From Gammaproteobacteria bacterium (GTDB lineage Bacteria; Pseudomonadota; Gammaproteobacteria; Pseudomonadales; Cellvibrionaceae), in the NCBI GenBank assembly GCA_021151625.1, contig JAGKWY010000032.1:1-31712 (forward strand): 31,712 nucleotides of DNA, given 5' to 3'. Positions 1-8,666 of the stretch are shown here, piece after piece. Below the pieces are notes generated by a model. It searched no databases, was not told the DNA's origin, and saw only the letters and a list, made by a program, of their open reading frames with translations. The stretch's first letter is position 1. Each line of letters opens with the position of its first letter. Both the position numbers and the translations under genes were made by a program.

Positions 1-754
1 CGCGATCATGAACGGTGTGTCTGCCCACGGTGGTTTTATCCCTTACGGCGCAACCTTTTTGATGTTCCAACAATACGCGGCTAACGCTGTGCGTATGTCT
101 GCGTTGATGAAACTGCGCAACGTATTTGTTTATACCCACGACTCAATCGGTCAAGGCGAAGACGGTCCGACTCACCAGCCAATCGAAGTGCTTGGCACTC
201 TGCGTTTGACACCAAACTTGGAAACCTGGCGCCCAGCGGATAGCACCGAGTCAGTAGTGGCTTGGAAATCCGCAGTTGAGCGTAAAGATGGTCCAGCGGC
301 ATTGGTATTCAGCCGTCAGAATCTGGATTTCTTCGCGCGTACCGAAGCGCAAGTTGCCAACATCGCCAAAGGCGGTTATGTGCTGGTTGATTCTGTGGGC
401 GAGCCAGAAGCAATCCTGATTGCCACCGGTTCAGAAGTGGGCGTGACTGTGAAAGCGGCAGAAGCATTGAAAGCAAAAGGCAAAAACGTGCGCGTTGTGT
501 CTATGCCATCAACGTCTGTGTTTGATCAACAAGATGTTGCTTACAAAGAATCCGTATTGCCAATCAGCGTAGGCGCACGCGTTGCAGTAGAAACTGCACA
601 CGCTGACTACTGGTACAAATACGTTGGCTTCGACGGCCGCATCGTTGGCATGACCACCTTCGGTGAATCAGCGCCGGGCAACAAACTGCTCGAGCACTTC
701 GGCTTCACCGTCGACAACATTGTCAGCACTGTTGAAGAATTGCTGGAAGACTAA
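1..754 (+). CDS. tkt: Transketolase, C-terminal part (5' end outside window)
   Basis: Transketolase is a thiamine-diphosphate enzyme of the pentose phosphate pathway that moves two-carbon ketol units between sugar phosphates in the cytoplasm. The visible 250 or so residues show the family blocks GGFIPYGATFLMF, HDSIGQGEDGPTHQPIE (cofactor and substrate region), LRLTPN...WRPAD and SRQNL, followed by the C-terminal domain (ILIATGSEVGVTVKAAEAL) and a normal end. The reading frame is open from the first complete codon at base 2, so the start lies upstream and roughly 400 residues are missing. A strong terminator follows directly, so the transcript probably ends before the next gene. Identification is secure. 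Which tkt paralogue it is cannot be decided from this part. Confidence 0.97.
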   Translation, partial: AIMNGVSAHGGFIPYGATFLMFQQYAANAVRMSALMKLRNVFVYTHDSIGQGEDGPTHQPIEVLGTLRLTPNLETWRPADSTESVVAWKSAVERKDGPAALVFSRQNLDFFARTEAQVANIAKGGYVLVDSVGEPEAILIATGSEVGVTVKAAEALKAKGKNVRVVSMPSTSVFDQQDVAYKESVLPISVGARVAVETAHADYWYKYVGFDGRIVGMTTFGESAPGNKLLEHFGFTVDNIVSTVEELLED

Positions 755-775
755 GGCTTTCAATCGACAGAAAGA

Positions 776-808
776 AAAACACCCGGCGCGAGTCGGGTGT
801 TTTGTTTT
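776..808 (+). terminator. Rho-independent terminator after tkt
   Basis: A perfect 10-bp stem (AAAACACCCG at 776-785 with CGGGTGTTTT at 794-803) encloses an 8-nt loop and runs into T-rich sequence. It lies 21 nt after the tkt stop. The TTG at 802 that could open the next gene falls inside this stem, which argues against that start. Confidence 0.9.
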
Positions 809-846
809 ACCCTCATACGATTGATCAAAATGGATTGAATGAACTT

Positions 847-1899
847 ATGGCGGATAAGCTGCTTCCTGCAGATTATGGTGACTGGTTAAGGCAGCTTAAA
901 GCTGATATCGCCAGTGCTCAGTATCGGGCAGGGCTCGCAGTTAATGCTGAGTTAATTCGGCTTTATGGGCGTATTGGGCGTGATATTTTGCAGCGTCAGC
1001 AAACCCAAGGCTGGGGTGCAAAGGTTATTGACCATTTAGCCAAGGATTTAAAAGAGGCGTTTCCGGACATGAAAGGCTGGTCTACCAGTAATCTCAAGTA
1101 CATGCGCTATTTCGCTGAGCATTGCCCGGGTTGCCAATTTGGTCAGCAACCTGCTGACCAATTGCCCTGGTTTCATATTGTGACCTTACTGACCAAAGTG
1201 GTTGATAACAAAGACCGTGAATGGTATGCCGTTCAGGCTGTGCAACAGGGCTGGTCGCGTACCACACTGGAATTGAATATTAAAAACCAACTGAGGTTGC
1301 GCCAGGGAAGTGCAGTCAGTAATTTTGCAGCACGGTTACCTGCCGAAGTATCGGCGTTAGCTCAAGAAACATTGAAAGATCCCTATCTGTTTGATTTTCT
1401 TGGTTTGGGTGACGATGCTCATGAGCGCGATATTGAAAATGCATTAATCCAGCACATTACTCGTTTTCTATTGGAGCTTGGTGCAGGGTTTGCGTTTGTT
1501 GGTCGTCAATTTCGTTTGGAAGTGGCGGGCGATGAATTTTTTATTGATTTACTATTTTATCATATTCGATTGAAATGTTATGTGGTTGTGGAATTAAAGG
1601 CAGGTGCTTTTAAACCAGAGCACACAGGAAAATTAAATTTTTACCTTGCTGCAGTGGATGCACAAATTAAAGCAGAGGATGATAAACCGACCATTGGTTT
1701 ACTCCTGTGCAGACAACAAAATCGGCTGGTGGCGGAATATGCCTTGTCCGGTATCGAAAAACCTATTGGTGTTGCTGAATATCAGTTGCTACGGCACTTG
1801 CCAGAAAATTTGCAAGGCAAATTACCCAGCATTGCAGATATAGAAGCTGAACTGGCGCAAGATCTGTTAACCGAAAAAACTCAAAACACCATTAACTAA
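847..1899 (+). CDS. DUF1016 / YhcG-family PD-(D/E)XK nuclease-like protein
   Basis: This 350-residue protein matches the YhcG/DUF1016 family. Its N-terminal half has the family signatures WGAKVIDHLAKDLKEAFPDM and STSNLKYMRYFAE, a helical DNA-binding-like region. Its C-terminal half carries a PD-(D/E)XK nuclease core: D234 in FFIDLLFYH, then E249 and K251 in VVVELKAG. Family members are predicted nucleases, often found near restriction or other defence genes; the in vivo role is poorly known. The frame is open from a TTG at 802, but that codon sits in the tkt terminator stem, so ATG 847 is chosen. No good Shine-Dalgarno sequence precedes it. The gene is isolated, with no restriction partner in view. 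Its second half looks more AT-rich than its neighbours, which suggests acquisition between tkt and pgk. Confidence 0.88.
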   Translation: MADKLLPADYGDWLRQLKADIASAQYRAGLAVNAELIRLYGRIGRDILQRQQTQGWGAKVIDHLAKDLKEAFPDMKGWSTSNLKYMRYFAEHCPGCQFGQQPADQLPWFHIVTLLTKVVDNKDREWYAVQAVQQGWSRTTLELNIKNQLRLRQGSAVSNFAARLPAEVSALAQETLKDPYLFDFLGLGDDAHERDIENALIQHITRFLLELGAGFAFVGRQFRLEVAGDEFFIDLLFYHIRLKCYVVVELKAGAFKPEHTGKLNFYLAAVDAQIKAEDDKPTIGLLLCRQQNRLVAEYALSGIEKPIGVAEYQLLRHLPENLQGKLPSIADIEAELAQDLLTEKTQNTIN

Positions 1900-1939
1900 T
1901 TGCTCTATTTTTATTTTGTTTTTTGATCAGGAGAATTCT

Positions 1940-3112
1940 ATGACTGTAAAACTAATGAAAGACCAGGATCTCGCCGGCAAGCGTGTATTGATTCGTCAGG
2001 ATCTGAACGTGCCATTGGAAGATGGACGTATCACCAGTGCGGTGCGTATTGATGCTTCTATCCCGACCATTCAGGCTGCGCTGGCAGCAGGCGCAAAAGT
2101 AATGGTGATGTCTCACCTCGGTCGTCCGGATGAAGGTGTTTACGATGAAGCCTCTTCATTGGCGCCAGTGGCAAAATATTTGAGCGAAAAATTGGGTCGC
2201 AATGTTCCACTCGTTAAAGATTGGGTTGATGGATTTTCTGATCAAGGCGATTTGGTGTTGCTCGAAAACGTGCGCTTCAACGTAGGCGAAGGCAAAAACA
2301 CTGACGAACTGAGCAAGAAAATGGCAGCGCTGTGCGATGTGTTTGTAATGGACGCATTCGGTACTGCGCACCGCGCGCAAGCATCGACTCACGGTGTAGC
2401 GAAATTTGCGCCGGTTGCAGTTGCTGGCCCACTACTCTCTGCGGAGTTGGAAGCGCTGGCAAAAGTGCTCGACAATCCTGCGCGTCCGTTGGTGGCAATT
2501 GTTGGTGGTTCAAAAGTATCTACCAAGTTGAGTGTGTTGGATGCCTTGTCAAAAATCGCTGACATCCTGGTTGTGGGCGGTGGTATCTCCAATACTTTCG
2601 TTGCCGCTGCTGGCAATCAAGTGGGTAACTCGCTGCACGAAAAAGATTTGATTCCGGAAGCCCAGCGTCTGTGCAAAACCACTGAAGTGGTTTACGCCAC
2701 CGACGTTCGTGTAACCAAAGAAGGCTTCAAACAATGGAATCACAAGTCCGTTGCAGTCGCGAAAAAAGCCAACGAAATTCAGGCTGACGAAGAAATTATC
2801 GACTACGGTCCTGAGACTGCAGCGCGCGTTGCTGACATCATCAAAAATGCCAAAACCGTATTGTGGAATGGCCCATGCGGCGTATTTGAATTTGATGCGT
2901 TTGCACAGGGTACCGAAACCATCTCTCGCGCAATTGCAGAGAGCGCTGCTTTCTCAGTGGCCGGTGGTGGGGACACTCTGGCCGCCATCGACAAGTGGAA
3001 CCTGGCTGACAAAATCTCCTACGTATCTACCGGTGGCGGTGCCTTCCTCGAATTCGTGGAAGGAAAAGTATTGCCAGCCGTAGCGATTCTGGAAGAACGC
3101 GCCAAGGGTTAA
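1940..3112 (+). CDS. pgk: Phosphoglycerate kinase
   Basis: This cytoplasmic glycolytic and gluconeogenic enzyme transfers phosphate between 1,3-bisphosphoglycerate and ADP. The 390-residue protein is full length for the bacterial family. It shows RQDLNVPLEDGRI near the N-terminus, MVMSHLGRPDEG, the hinge and nucleotide region ending in GPCGVFEFDAF, and the GGGDT phosphate loop at 342-346. The frame is open from 1916, but ATG 1940 has an AGGAG ribosome-binding site at 1929-1933 with 6-nt spacing and gives the standard N-terminus. Only 40 nt separate it from the DUF1016 stop, with no visible terminator between, so it may depend on read-through or on a promoter inside the upstream gene. A strong terminator follows. 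No fructose-bisphosphate aldolase gene follows, unlike the classical epd-pgk-fba order. Confidence 0.98.
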   Translation: MTVKLMKDQDLAGKRVLIRQDLNVPLEDGRITSAVRIDASIPTIQAALAAGAKVMVMSHLGRPDEGVYDEASSLAPVAKYLSEKLGRNVPLVKDWVDGFSDQGDLVLLENVRFNVGEGKNTDELSKKMAALCDVFVMDAFGTAHRAQASTHGVAKFAPVAVAGPLLSAELEALAKVLDNPARPLVAIVGGSKVSTKLSVLDALSKIADILVVGGGISNTFVAAAGNQVGNSLHEKDLIPEAQRLCKTTEVVYATDVRVTKEGFKQWNHKSVAVAKKANEIQADEEIIDYGPETAARVADIIKNAKTVLWNGPCGVFEFDAFAQGTETISRAIAESAAFSVAGGGDTLAAIDKWNLADKISYVSTGGGAFLEFVEGKVLPAVAILEERAKG

Positions 3113-3134
3113 TGCTTTAGTAATTCGGCGTTAT

Positions 3135-3164
3135 AAAAAAGGCGATCTTCGGATCGCCTTTTTT
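3135..3164 (+). terminator. Rho-independent terminator after pgk
   Basis: A GGCGATC stem (3141-3147) pairs with GATCGCC (3152-3158) around a TTCG tetraloop. It is flanked by A6 and T6 tracts, so it could act in both directions. Confidence 0.93.
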
Positions 3165-3600
3165 ATTGGTGATATTTTTCATTGATCAAATTTCGGTGTT
3201 AAAACATCGGGTTTCATTTAAAAATTTTATAATTTTCCCTGCCGTTACAAATTTGAATTGCTTCTACAATAAGTGTTCGCCAGTCGGCAATATTTTTGTG
3301 GGTTGTGTCCTGATTCTGTAATTTATCGTTTTGGCGTGATTGTGCTTTTTATAAGGCAGCGTAGACTCGTGCCGCTTGATTCATTGAGTCGCTTCGATTT
3401 TCTCAGTGAATCACTATTAAAAAATAACAATAAAATATTTCGGCGTGGCAATTTCCGGTTCCGTGCAGTTCTCTCTCCTTTTGTTTTGAATACAAAGGGC
3501 GAGTGTTATTCGGCTCCGCGTGCAATACCTCATGAGTTTTTTTGCGGTGATATTTTCATAACGAAAAACACACAGCGTAAATCTTTTTGAGGAAACTATT
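3165..3600 (+). other. AT-rich leader upstream of the pectate lyase
   Basis: No convincing gene lies here. An open frame at 3273-3590 has no family resemblance and low-complexity composition. The stretch presumably holds the promoter and a long leader for the pectate lyase. It ends in a good ribosome-binding site, GAGGAA at 3589-3594, 6 nt before the ATG. I see no copy of the GTGGGACGAC-type motif found in the glucan locus. Confidence 0.5.
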
Positions 3601-4752
3601 ATGCGTATCTCCCTGATTATCTCCGGTGTTTTGCTGGCTGCGGCGGCATCCAGTAGCTTTGCGGCCAATCGTCCGGCCGGTTTTACTACCATCTGCAACG
3701 AAGGCAAAACCTGTTCTGTCCCTGCATCGACCCTGGTCGCTTATGGCCGCGCGGATAAATTTACTTATAAAACCCTGAGCGGCAGTTTTGTATGCGGCGA
3801 AGTGACCTTTGGTGCAGGCACCAAAGTCGCGGGCGGTACTAATGAATGTTCGGTAGGGCGCGCTACTTCGGCTGCGAACAGTTCTGTGCCGGCGCAGTCG
3901 TCATCCAGCAAAGTAAATTCAAGTGTGCCCAGCTCAATTGCCAGTTCAAAAAGTTCAAGCTCAGTGGCGACCAGCGCAGCATCAAGTACACCGACCATCG
4001 GCACTTATTATCCCGGTTGTGAAAAACCTGAGCCCACCGAAACTGTGCAATTGCCAGCGACGCGCGTAGTGGCAGCGGGTGAAGTGTTTGATGGTTTGAA
4101 TAAACGCTACAACCTTTCTGGTGGCGGCCAGGGTGAAGGGCAACCACCTTTGTTTGAAGTGCAAGAGGGCGGTGTTGTGCGCAACGTGATTATCGGTTCG
4201 CTCGCGGCAGATGGAATTCACTGTAAGGGCAATTGCACCATCGAGCGTGTGTGGTGGGAAGATATTGGTGAAGACGCGGCAACCGCGATGGGTCCGGCGG
4301 GAACCATCATGAATGTCACTTGCGGTGCGGCGTTTAATGGTTCGGATAAAACTTTCCAGTTTAATGGCCGTGGCGAATTACATATCAGTAAATTCTATGT
4401 GCAAGGTGCAGGAAAATTAGCGCGCACTTGTGGTGACTGCACTAACAACGGCGGCCCGCGCAAAATTGTTATCAACGATGTGATCACGCGCGATGTAAGC
4501 ACTATCGTGGGCATCAATACCAACTTTGGTGATACCGCCATCATTCGCAAATTAACCCTGAATAACAGCGGCACTTCCAAAACCAAAATTTGCCAGGTTT
4601 ATAAAGGTGTGGTGAAAGGTTCTGGCAGCAGTTCGGCGTTGGGCGTGGAATTCGATACGGTGAATTGCGATGTGCGTCCGGCGGATGTGACTCTGCTCGG
4701 CAATAGCCAAATGAATACTTCTGCTTGCGCGGGTTCTTGCCCGATTAATTAA
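3601..4752 (+). CDS. Secreted pectate lyase, family PL3, with N-terminal Cys module
   Basis: This enzyme should cleave de-esterified polygalacturonate by calcium-dependent beta-elimination outside the cell. The 383-residue protein has a signal peptide (about 1-22, ending SSFAA). Next is a small four-Cys module (C32, C38, C65, C83; pattern C-x5-TC...YGR...KTLSGSFVCG...FG), like accessory domains seen on other secreted polysaccharidases. A Ser-rich linker covers about 87-136. The PL3 right-handed beta-helix domain covers about 137-383, with D204 in DGIHCKG, then WWEDIGEDAAT (E224, D225) and a Cys-rich C-terminal half. ATG 3601 has a clear ribosome-binding site. It is monocistronic, ends at a terminator, and converges on the minus-strand TBDR operon. 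The exact substrate is inferred from the family. Confidence 0.9.
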   Translation: MRISLIISGVLLAAAASSSFAANRPAGFTTICNEGKTCSVPASTLVAYGRADKFTYKTLSGSFVCGEVTFGAGTKVAGGTNECSVGRATSAANSSVPAQSSSSKVNSSVPSSIASSKSSSSVATSAASSTPTIGTYYPGCEKPEPTETVQLPATRVVAAGEVFDGLNKRYNLSGGGQGEGQPPLFEVQEGGVVRNVIIGSLAADGIHCKGNCTIERVWWEDIGEDAATAMGPAGTIMNVTCGAAFNGSDKTFQFNGRGELHISKFYVQGAGKLARTCGDCTNNGGPRKIVINDVITRDVSTIVGINTNFGDTAIIRKLTLNNSGTSKTKICQVYKGVVKGSGSSSALGVEFDTVNCDVRPADVTLLGNSQMNTSACAGSCPIN

Positions 4753-4786
4753 TCTTCCCTAAGCGCTGTCCGTAGCGCCCTTGCTT

Positions 4787-4817
4787 CTGCCCGGCTACCA
4801 ATGCCGGGCAGTTTTTT
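4787..4817 (+). terminator. Rho-independent terminator after the pectate lyase
   Basis: A 9-bp perfect stem, CTGCCCGGC (4787-4795) with GCCGGGCAG (4803-4811), has a 7-nt loop and a T6 tail. No T-tract lies on the other side, so it serves the plus strand only. Confidence 0.93.
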
Positions 4818-4846
4818 GCGCAATACTTTTTTTGATTGGTGTTGCT

Positions 4847-4914
4847 CGTTAATACGATGACTTAATTAATACGGCGACCTAATTAATACAGTTACTTTAT
4901 TAATGCAGTTATTT
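4847..4914. repeat. Four tandem imperfect 17-bp repeats
   Basis: Four consecutive 17-bp units lie at 4847-4863, 4864-4880, 4881-4897 and 4898-4914, with the approximate consensus AATTAATACRGTNACTT. They fill the gap between the pectate lyase terminator and the stop codon of the minus-strand gene ending at 4917. The sequence is AT-rich and non-coding. It could be a spent slippage expansion or a binding array; no function is evident. Confidence 0.75.
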
Positions 4915-4916
4915 AT

Positions 4917-5834
4917 TTAATGCTTTGCCGGTAACTGCGGATAACTGAGCGTTTTTTCACATTGCCCCGCCAGGGGTAAGTAGGGTGATTTCAAACAAAA
5001 TACCTTGCGCTGATCCAGACGCAGCTGCGCAACATCCGTGGCGTGATGCTTGTTAAACAAACGCAGAAACTCACCATTCGCCTGCAATTTTTTTAACCCC
5101 AGGGCCACGCGCTCCGCCAGTGCCGGTATCTGTTTACTCACGTGCAGATAGACCGGGTAGTCGTAGTAAATCAACAAATTGGGTTCGAGGGTGAGGAAAG
5201 GGTAAAGCACTTTTTTCTCGCGCCAGGTAAACATCGCTTCATCTGCTCCCAGAGGTAAGCAGTGGTAGCGCTGGGCGGCGAGCATTTCAAATAATGATTC
5301 AAAAGTTGGGCCCTGTTTGGGCAATAGGCCATTGAAGCGATAGACCTCCATATCGGCCCAGTTAAGCCCCTGCGCCAGTTGTAATTGGGTGAGCGACTCT
5401 ATGGGGCCGGACGGGAAATTGGACGGGTTAATCAGGCATACCCTGAAACCTAACAAGCCGCGCAAAATATCCACCGGGATGGTTATCACTTCACCCCTGG
5501 CGATGGCGGTACCGGGTGACGCCCAAAGCAGGTTGAGGATTTTACCCTCGCTAATCAGTAGCGACTGGCGCTTGGCACTGGGCTCTTCGCCAAAAGGAAT
5601 GATTTTGTAGTCGCCGTACTCGCTGTGGGTACTATCCAGAATCGCGCGGATCAACTCGAACTTGTAGGCATGGCGCGCATCCTTCAGGCCGCGATCGTAG
5701 TAGCGAACTTCCATGGGCGCACTGTTGATGGGAGCACTGTTGGCGGTAGGGACGGGATCGAGCGCAACAGCGGATGCGCTACCGAGCGATAAAGGCGCCA
5801 ATACAAACAAGATTTTGGCGAGCGACATTTTCAT
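4917..5834 (-). CDS. Periplasmic solute-binding-like protein (SBP family 3 type)
   Basis: The 305-residue protein has a signal peptide (about 1-22, hydrophobic to ASA) and a body resembling the type II periplasmic-binding fold of transporter substrate-binding domains. Recognisable stretches are the EVRYYDRGLKD opening strand, a hinge-like region around IPVDILRGLLGFRVCLI, and the final helix ANGEFLRLFNKHH. No ABC permease or ATPase lies nearby. Its ATG is 8 nt after the TBDR stop on the same strand, so the two are almost surely co-transcribed. The protein may pass TBDR-imported ligand across the periplasm or sense it; this is inference. No strong Shine-Dalgarno precedes ATG 5834, and a second in-frame ATG lies at 5828. 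Ligand unknown. Confidence 0.72.
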   Translation of the reverse strand: MKMSLAKILFVLAPLSLGSASAVALDPVPTANSAPINSAPMEVRYYDRGLKDARHAYKFELIRAILDSTHSEYGDYKIIPFGEEPSAKRQSLLISEGKILNLLWASPGTAIARGEVITIPVDILRGLLGFRVCLINPSNFPSGPIESLTQLQLAQGLNWADMEVYRFNGLLPKQGPTFESLFEMLAAQRYHCLPLGADEAMFTWREKKVLYPFLTLEPNLLIYYDYPVYLHVSKQIPALAERVALGLKKLQANGEFLRLFNKHHATDVAQLRLDQRKVFCLKSPYLPLAGQCEKTLSYPQLPAKH

Positions 5835-5842
5835 AAGCAGTA

Positions 5843-8578
5843 TTACCAGTTCATTCCCAGAGCCAGATACCAGCGGCGTCCCGCCACATCGTAGGTCATA
5901 GTGTCGGTGTTAACGTCCAGCCAGTTAATCACATAAGGGGCCTTGTGGTCGAACAGGTTGTTGACTCCCAGTGTTAATTGATAGTTGCCTGGCTGATAGC
6001 TGAGTTGCAGGTGCTGGTAAGTAACTGCCGGGATCTGTGCCCCCTTGCTGGTGGGGGCGGCGTTAAGCGCATCGCCCTTGCCCAGATACTGGACGCTATA
6101 GCTGGCCTCCCAGTCGCCGCGCGCCAGGCTGAACTGCGCCAGGGAGCGATATTGCAAATAGCTGCCGCGCCCGCTGGTGACTTTGCCGGTGTAGTCGATG
6201 GCAGCGGCGTCTTTATAGGGAGTGACCTGATAATTGCGCAGGTAGCTGGTTTGCCAATCCAGCCCCAGTTGCCAACCATCCAGATCCAGCTTGCCCCTGA
6301 TGCCCACATCCAGCCCGGATTGCTCTTCCTCCGCGGCGTTAACCCATTGCGTGGATAAATAGTTGATCTCGCCCGAAACCGGGTTGCGGGTGAAGTGGCT
6401 GCTGGCGCAAAAGGGATGTGACAGGTTGCCCGAGTTGTAGCAGGCGTTGAGGCGCGAACTGCCATCAATGGCGATGATGGCGTCATCGATATGGATCTTG
6501 TAGTAGTCGAGGCTGAATTCCAGCGGAGTAAACTCTGGCATCCAATCGAGCCCCAATGTGTAAGTCTGCGCCTCTTCCGGGTTCAGGTTGCGATTGCCGC
6601 CCAGGGTCGTCAGCACACTGGTAACCAGTTGCTGGTAGCTGGCAGGCACCCCGGCGGCCATACAGTTTTGATAGACCGGGGAAGAGGGTGCTAATTGGCT
6701 CCAGTTGCTGCAGGGGTCGCGGGTGATCAGGTTGAGCTTTTGTTCACCGGCAAACAGTTCCGGAATATTGGGGGTGCGAAAAGCGCTGGCGCGCGTGGCG
6801 CGCACTTGCAGGCCTTTGAGGGGCTGCCAGTTCAGCCCAAGCTTGTAGTTGGTGCTGTCGTCAAACATATCGTAGTTTGAATAGCGCAATGCTGAATTCA
6901 GGATCAGTGAATTAGCCAGCCAGGTATCTTTGAGTAGCGGCAGGTTGGTTTCGACAAAGGCTTCGTTGGCCGCGTATTGTCCGTGTACCGGTTCCTGTCG
7001 ATTGTTGTTGGCAATGCCGCTGCGATTGAGCCGGTCGGGGTTGCGCCAGGATTTTTCGCGCCGCAGTTCCAGCCCGGCCGCCATCTGCACAGGGCCGGCA
7101 GGCAGCTCCAATAGTTCGCCGGAGAGGCTGCCGCTGTAGCTGAGTATCTGGTTGCCGCCATGGTCGCGAGTTTCCAGCATCAGGTAATCAATCACCTCCG
7201 CTGTCAGGTCGCCGTAACCCAGGTAGTCGGCACAGGGAATTGCGGCTCCAGGGGTTGTACTGCAGCGGCTGGTATCCAGACTGGCATCAACGCGGTCGAG
7301 ATTGGCGATATTAGTCCAGCCATCTACACCCGTGTTGCGGCTCCAGTTCAGGCTGGATTGCCATTGCCAGCCAGAGTCCAGTTGGCCTTCCAGTCCCATC
7401 TGGCCCTGCACATAATCCACCTCCTGATAAAAACTTCGGGGCCCTGCTTCCAGCAAGCGGCGACGCTCCAGTACCAGGTTTTGCCCGGTGGGGTTGGTGG
7501 GGTGATTGGCGGCAATATTAATGGCCCGGTTGAGGCCGAGTGTACCGGGTGAGGCCAGTTGCCAGGCGTCGCTGCGGGTATAGACCCAGGTGGAAAATAA
7601 CCGCACCTGTTCGCTGAAGTGATAATCGCCTTTGCCACTCAGGCTGATACGTTCGATAGGATTGACCGCATTCAGGTAGGGGTTGGCGTTGAAGTTATGT
7701 TTGCTGGCGGAGTAGGGCTCATAAAAATCGCCATCGCCACCCGCACGTTGATTGAAGTTAACGCGAGTGCCATCGGCCAGGCGCGCCCGCCCGCCAATGG
7801 TGTTGCCGCTATCCACACACACCAGCTCACCGGCTACTTCGCCCAGCCCGCAGGGCGCGCGGCTGGCCATATTAATAGCATCGCTATTGAAGTAGCTGAA
7901 GCCCAGTAGTACGGAACCCTGATCAGATTTGGTGCCCCACTGAATCTGCGCTGACTGCTCCTCACCATCGCCTTTACTGGTTTGGCCGTAGTGAACCCTG
8001 GCGCTGGCCCCGCTTTCTGGTTGGCGGGTAATAATATTGACCACACCCGCCACTGCATCCGCACCATAAATAGCCGAAGCACCGTCGCGGAAGATTTCAA
8101 TTCGCTCCACTATTGATAGCGGAATCGCATTCAGGTCGATAGCGACGTTGGCCCCCGTCCCACCGTTTGCCAGGCGATGACCATCGAGCAATACCAGGGT
8201 GCGGTTGATGCCCAATCCACGCAAATTTACATGGGTGCTGCCATTGCCATTGGTGGCCCAGTAGGCGTTGCTCTGGTTACCTGCGTAACCGGCGGAAATC
8301 GGGAGCTGCTGCAGTAGTTGTTCCAGGGAAGTTGCGCCATAGCGCCTGATGCTGTTCTGGTCGATGACCGTCATGGGGCCGGTTATCTGGGGGCTGGCCT
8401 GGGCAATATGACTGCCGGTCATGCGGGTGTTGAGCAGTTGTCCCAGGTCCATCGCTAACAACTGATCCATGTCATCTGTCGCTCCGCTCTGGCCTGAGCT
8501 GCAAAGCAGCAATCCGGCCAACATCAGGCTCAACAATCCCGGTTTGTTGGATTTATTGTGGGGGAACCCGCATGTCAT
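5843..8578 (-). CDS. TonB-dependent outer-membrane receptor (TBDR1)
   Basis: This 911-residue outer-membrane receptor should import a bulky ligand with TonB/ExbBD energy. Visible parts are a signal peptide (hydrophobic about 14-26, cleaved near A33), a plug domain at about 55-170 (VIDQNSIRRYGATSLEQLL, VNLRGLGINRTLVLLDGHRL, IEIFRDGASAIYGADAVAGV, VVNIITR) and a long beta-barrel. The barrel has family motifs ATRASAFRTPNIPELFAG and NLFDHKAPY and ends in an aromatic residue (GMNW). An upstream in-frame GTG at 8584 would add two residues; ATG 8578 is preferred. It leads a two-gene unit with the solute-binding-like protein and is divergent from the GH81 glucanase across a motif-rich 310-nt region. 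Beta-glucan oligosaccharides are the likely ligand, inferred only from neighbours. Confidence 0.92.
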   Translation of the reverse strand: MTCGFPHNKSNKPGLLSLMLAGLLLCSSGQSGATDDMDQLLAMDLGQLLNTRMTGSHIAQASPQITGPMTVIDQNSIRRYGATSLEQLLQQLPISAGYAGNQSNAYWATNGNGSTHVNLRGLGINRTLVLLDGHRLANGGTGANVAIDLNAIPLSIVERIEIFRDGASAIYGADAVAGVVNIITRQPESGASARVHYGQTSKGDGEEQSAQIQWGTKSDQGSVLLGFSYFNSDAINMASRAPCGLGEVAGELVCVDSGNTIGGRARLADGTRVNFNQRAGGDGDFYEPYSASKHNFNANPYLNAVNPIERISLSGKGDYHFSEQVRLFSTWVYTRSDAWQLASPGTLGLNRAINIAANHPTNPTGQNLVLERRRLLEAGPRSFYQEVDYVQGQMGLEGQLDSGWQWQSSLNWSRNTGVDGWTNIANLDRVDASLDTSRCSTTPGAAIPCADYLGYGDLTAEVIDYLMLETRDHGGNQILSYSGSLSGELLELPAGPVQMAAGLELRREKSWRNPDRLNRSGIANNNRQEPVHGQYAANEAFVETNLPLLKDTWLANSLILNSALRYSNYDMFDDSTNYKLGLNWQPLKGLQVRATRASAFRTPNIPELFAGEQKLNLITRDPCSNWSQLAPSSPVYQNCMAAGVPASYQQLVTSVLTTLGGNRNLNPEEAQTYTLGLDWMPEFTPLEFSLDYYKIHIDDAIIAIDGSSRLNACYNSGNLSHPFCASSHFTRNPVSGEINYLSTQWVNAAEEEQSGLDVGIRGKLDLDGWQLGLDWQTSYLRNYQVTPYKDAAAIDYTGKVTSGRGSYLQYRSLAQFSLARGDWEASYSVQYLGKGDALNAAPTSKGAQIPAVTYQHLQLSYQPGNYQLTLGVNNLFDHKAPYVINWLDVNTDTMTYDVAGRRWYLALGMNW

Positions 8579-8666
8579 AAGCACTTACTACCCTTGGCAC
8601 CTGAATCTCAAAACTATAGCAGCCCAGCTCTTGCTGTCAGTGCCGATTCCCTCTTTGCGCTAAATT

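Noticed and set aside
802..846. TTG start extending the DUF1016 protein by 15 residues
   Set aside because: The TTG lies within the tkt terminator stem and no ribosome-binding site is visible; ATG 847 gives the family-typical N-terminus.
3273..3590. 105-residue plus-strand open frame upstream of the pectate lyase
   Set aside because: AT-rich, no recognisable domain, and poor protein-like composition; more likely leader DNA.
4847..4914. Possible CRISPR array
   Set aside because: The 17-bp units abut directly without spacers and diverge from one another; simple tandem repeat.
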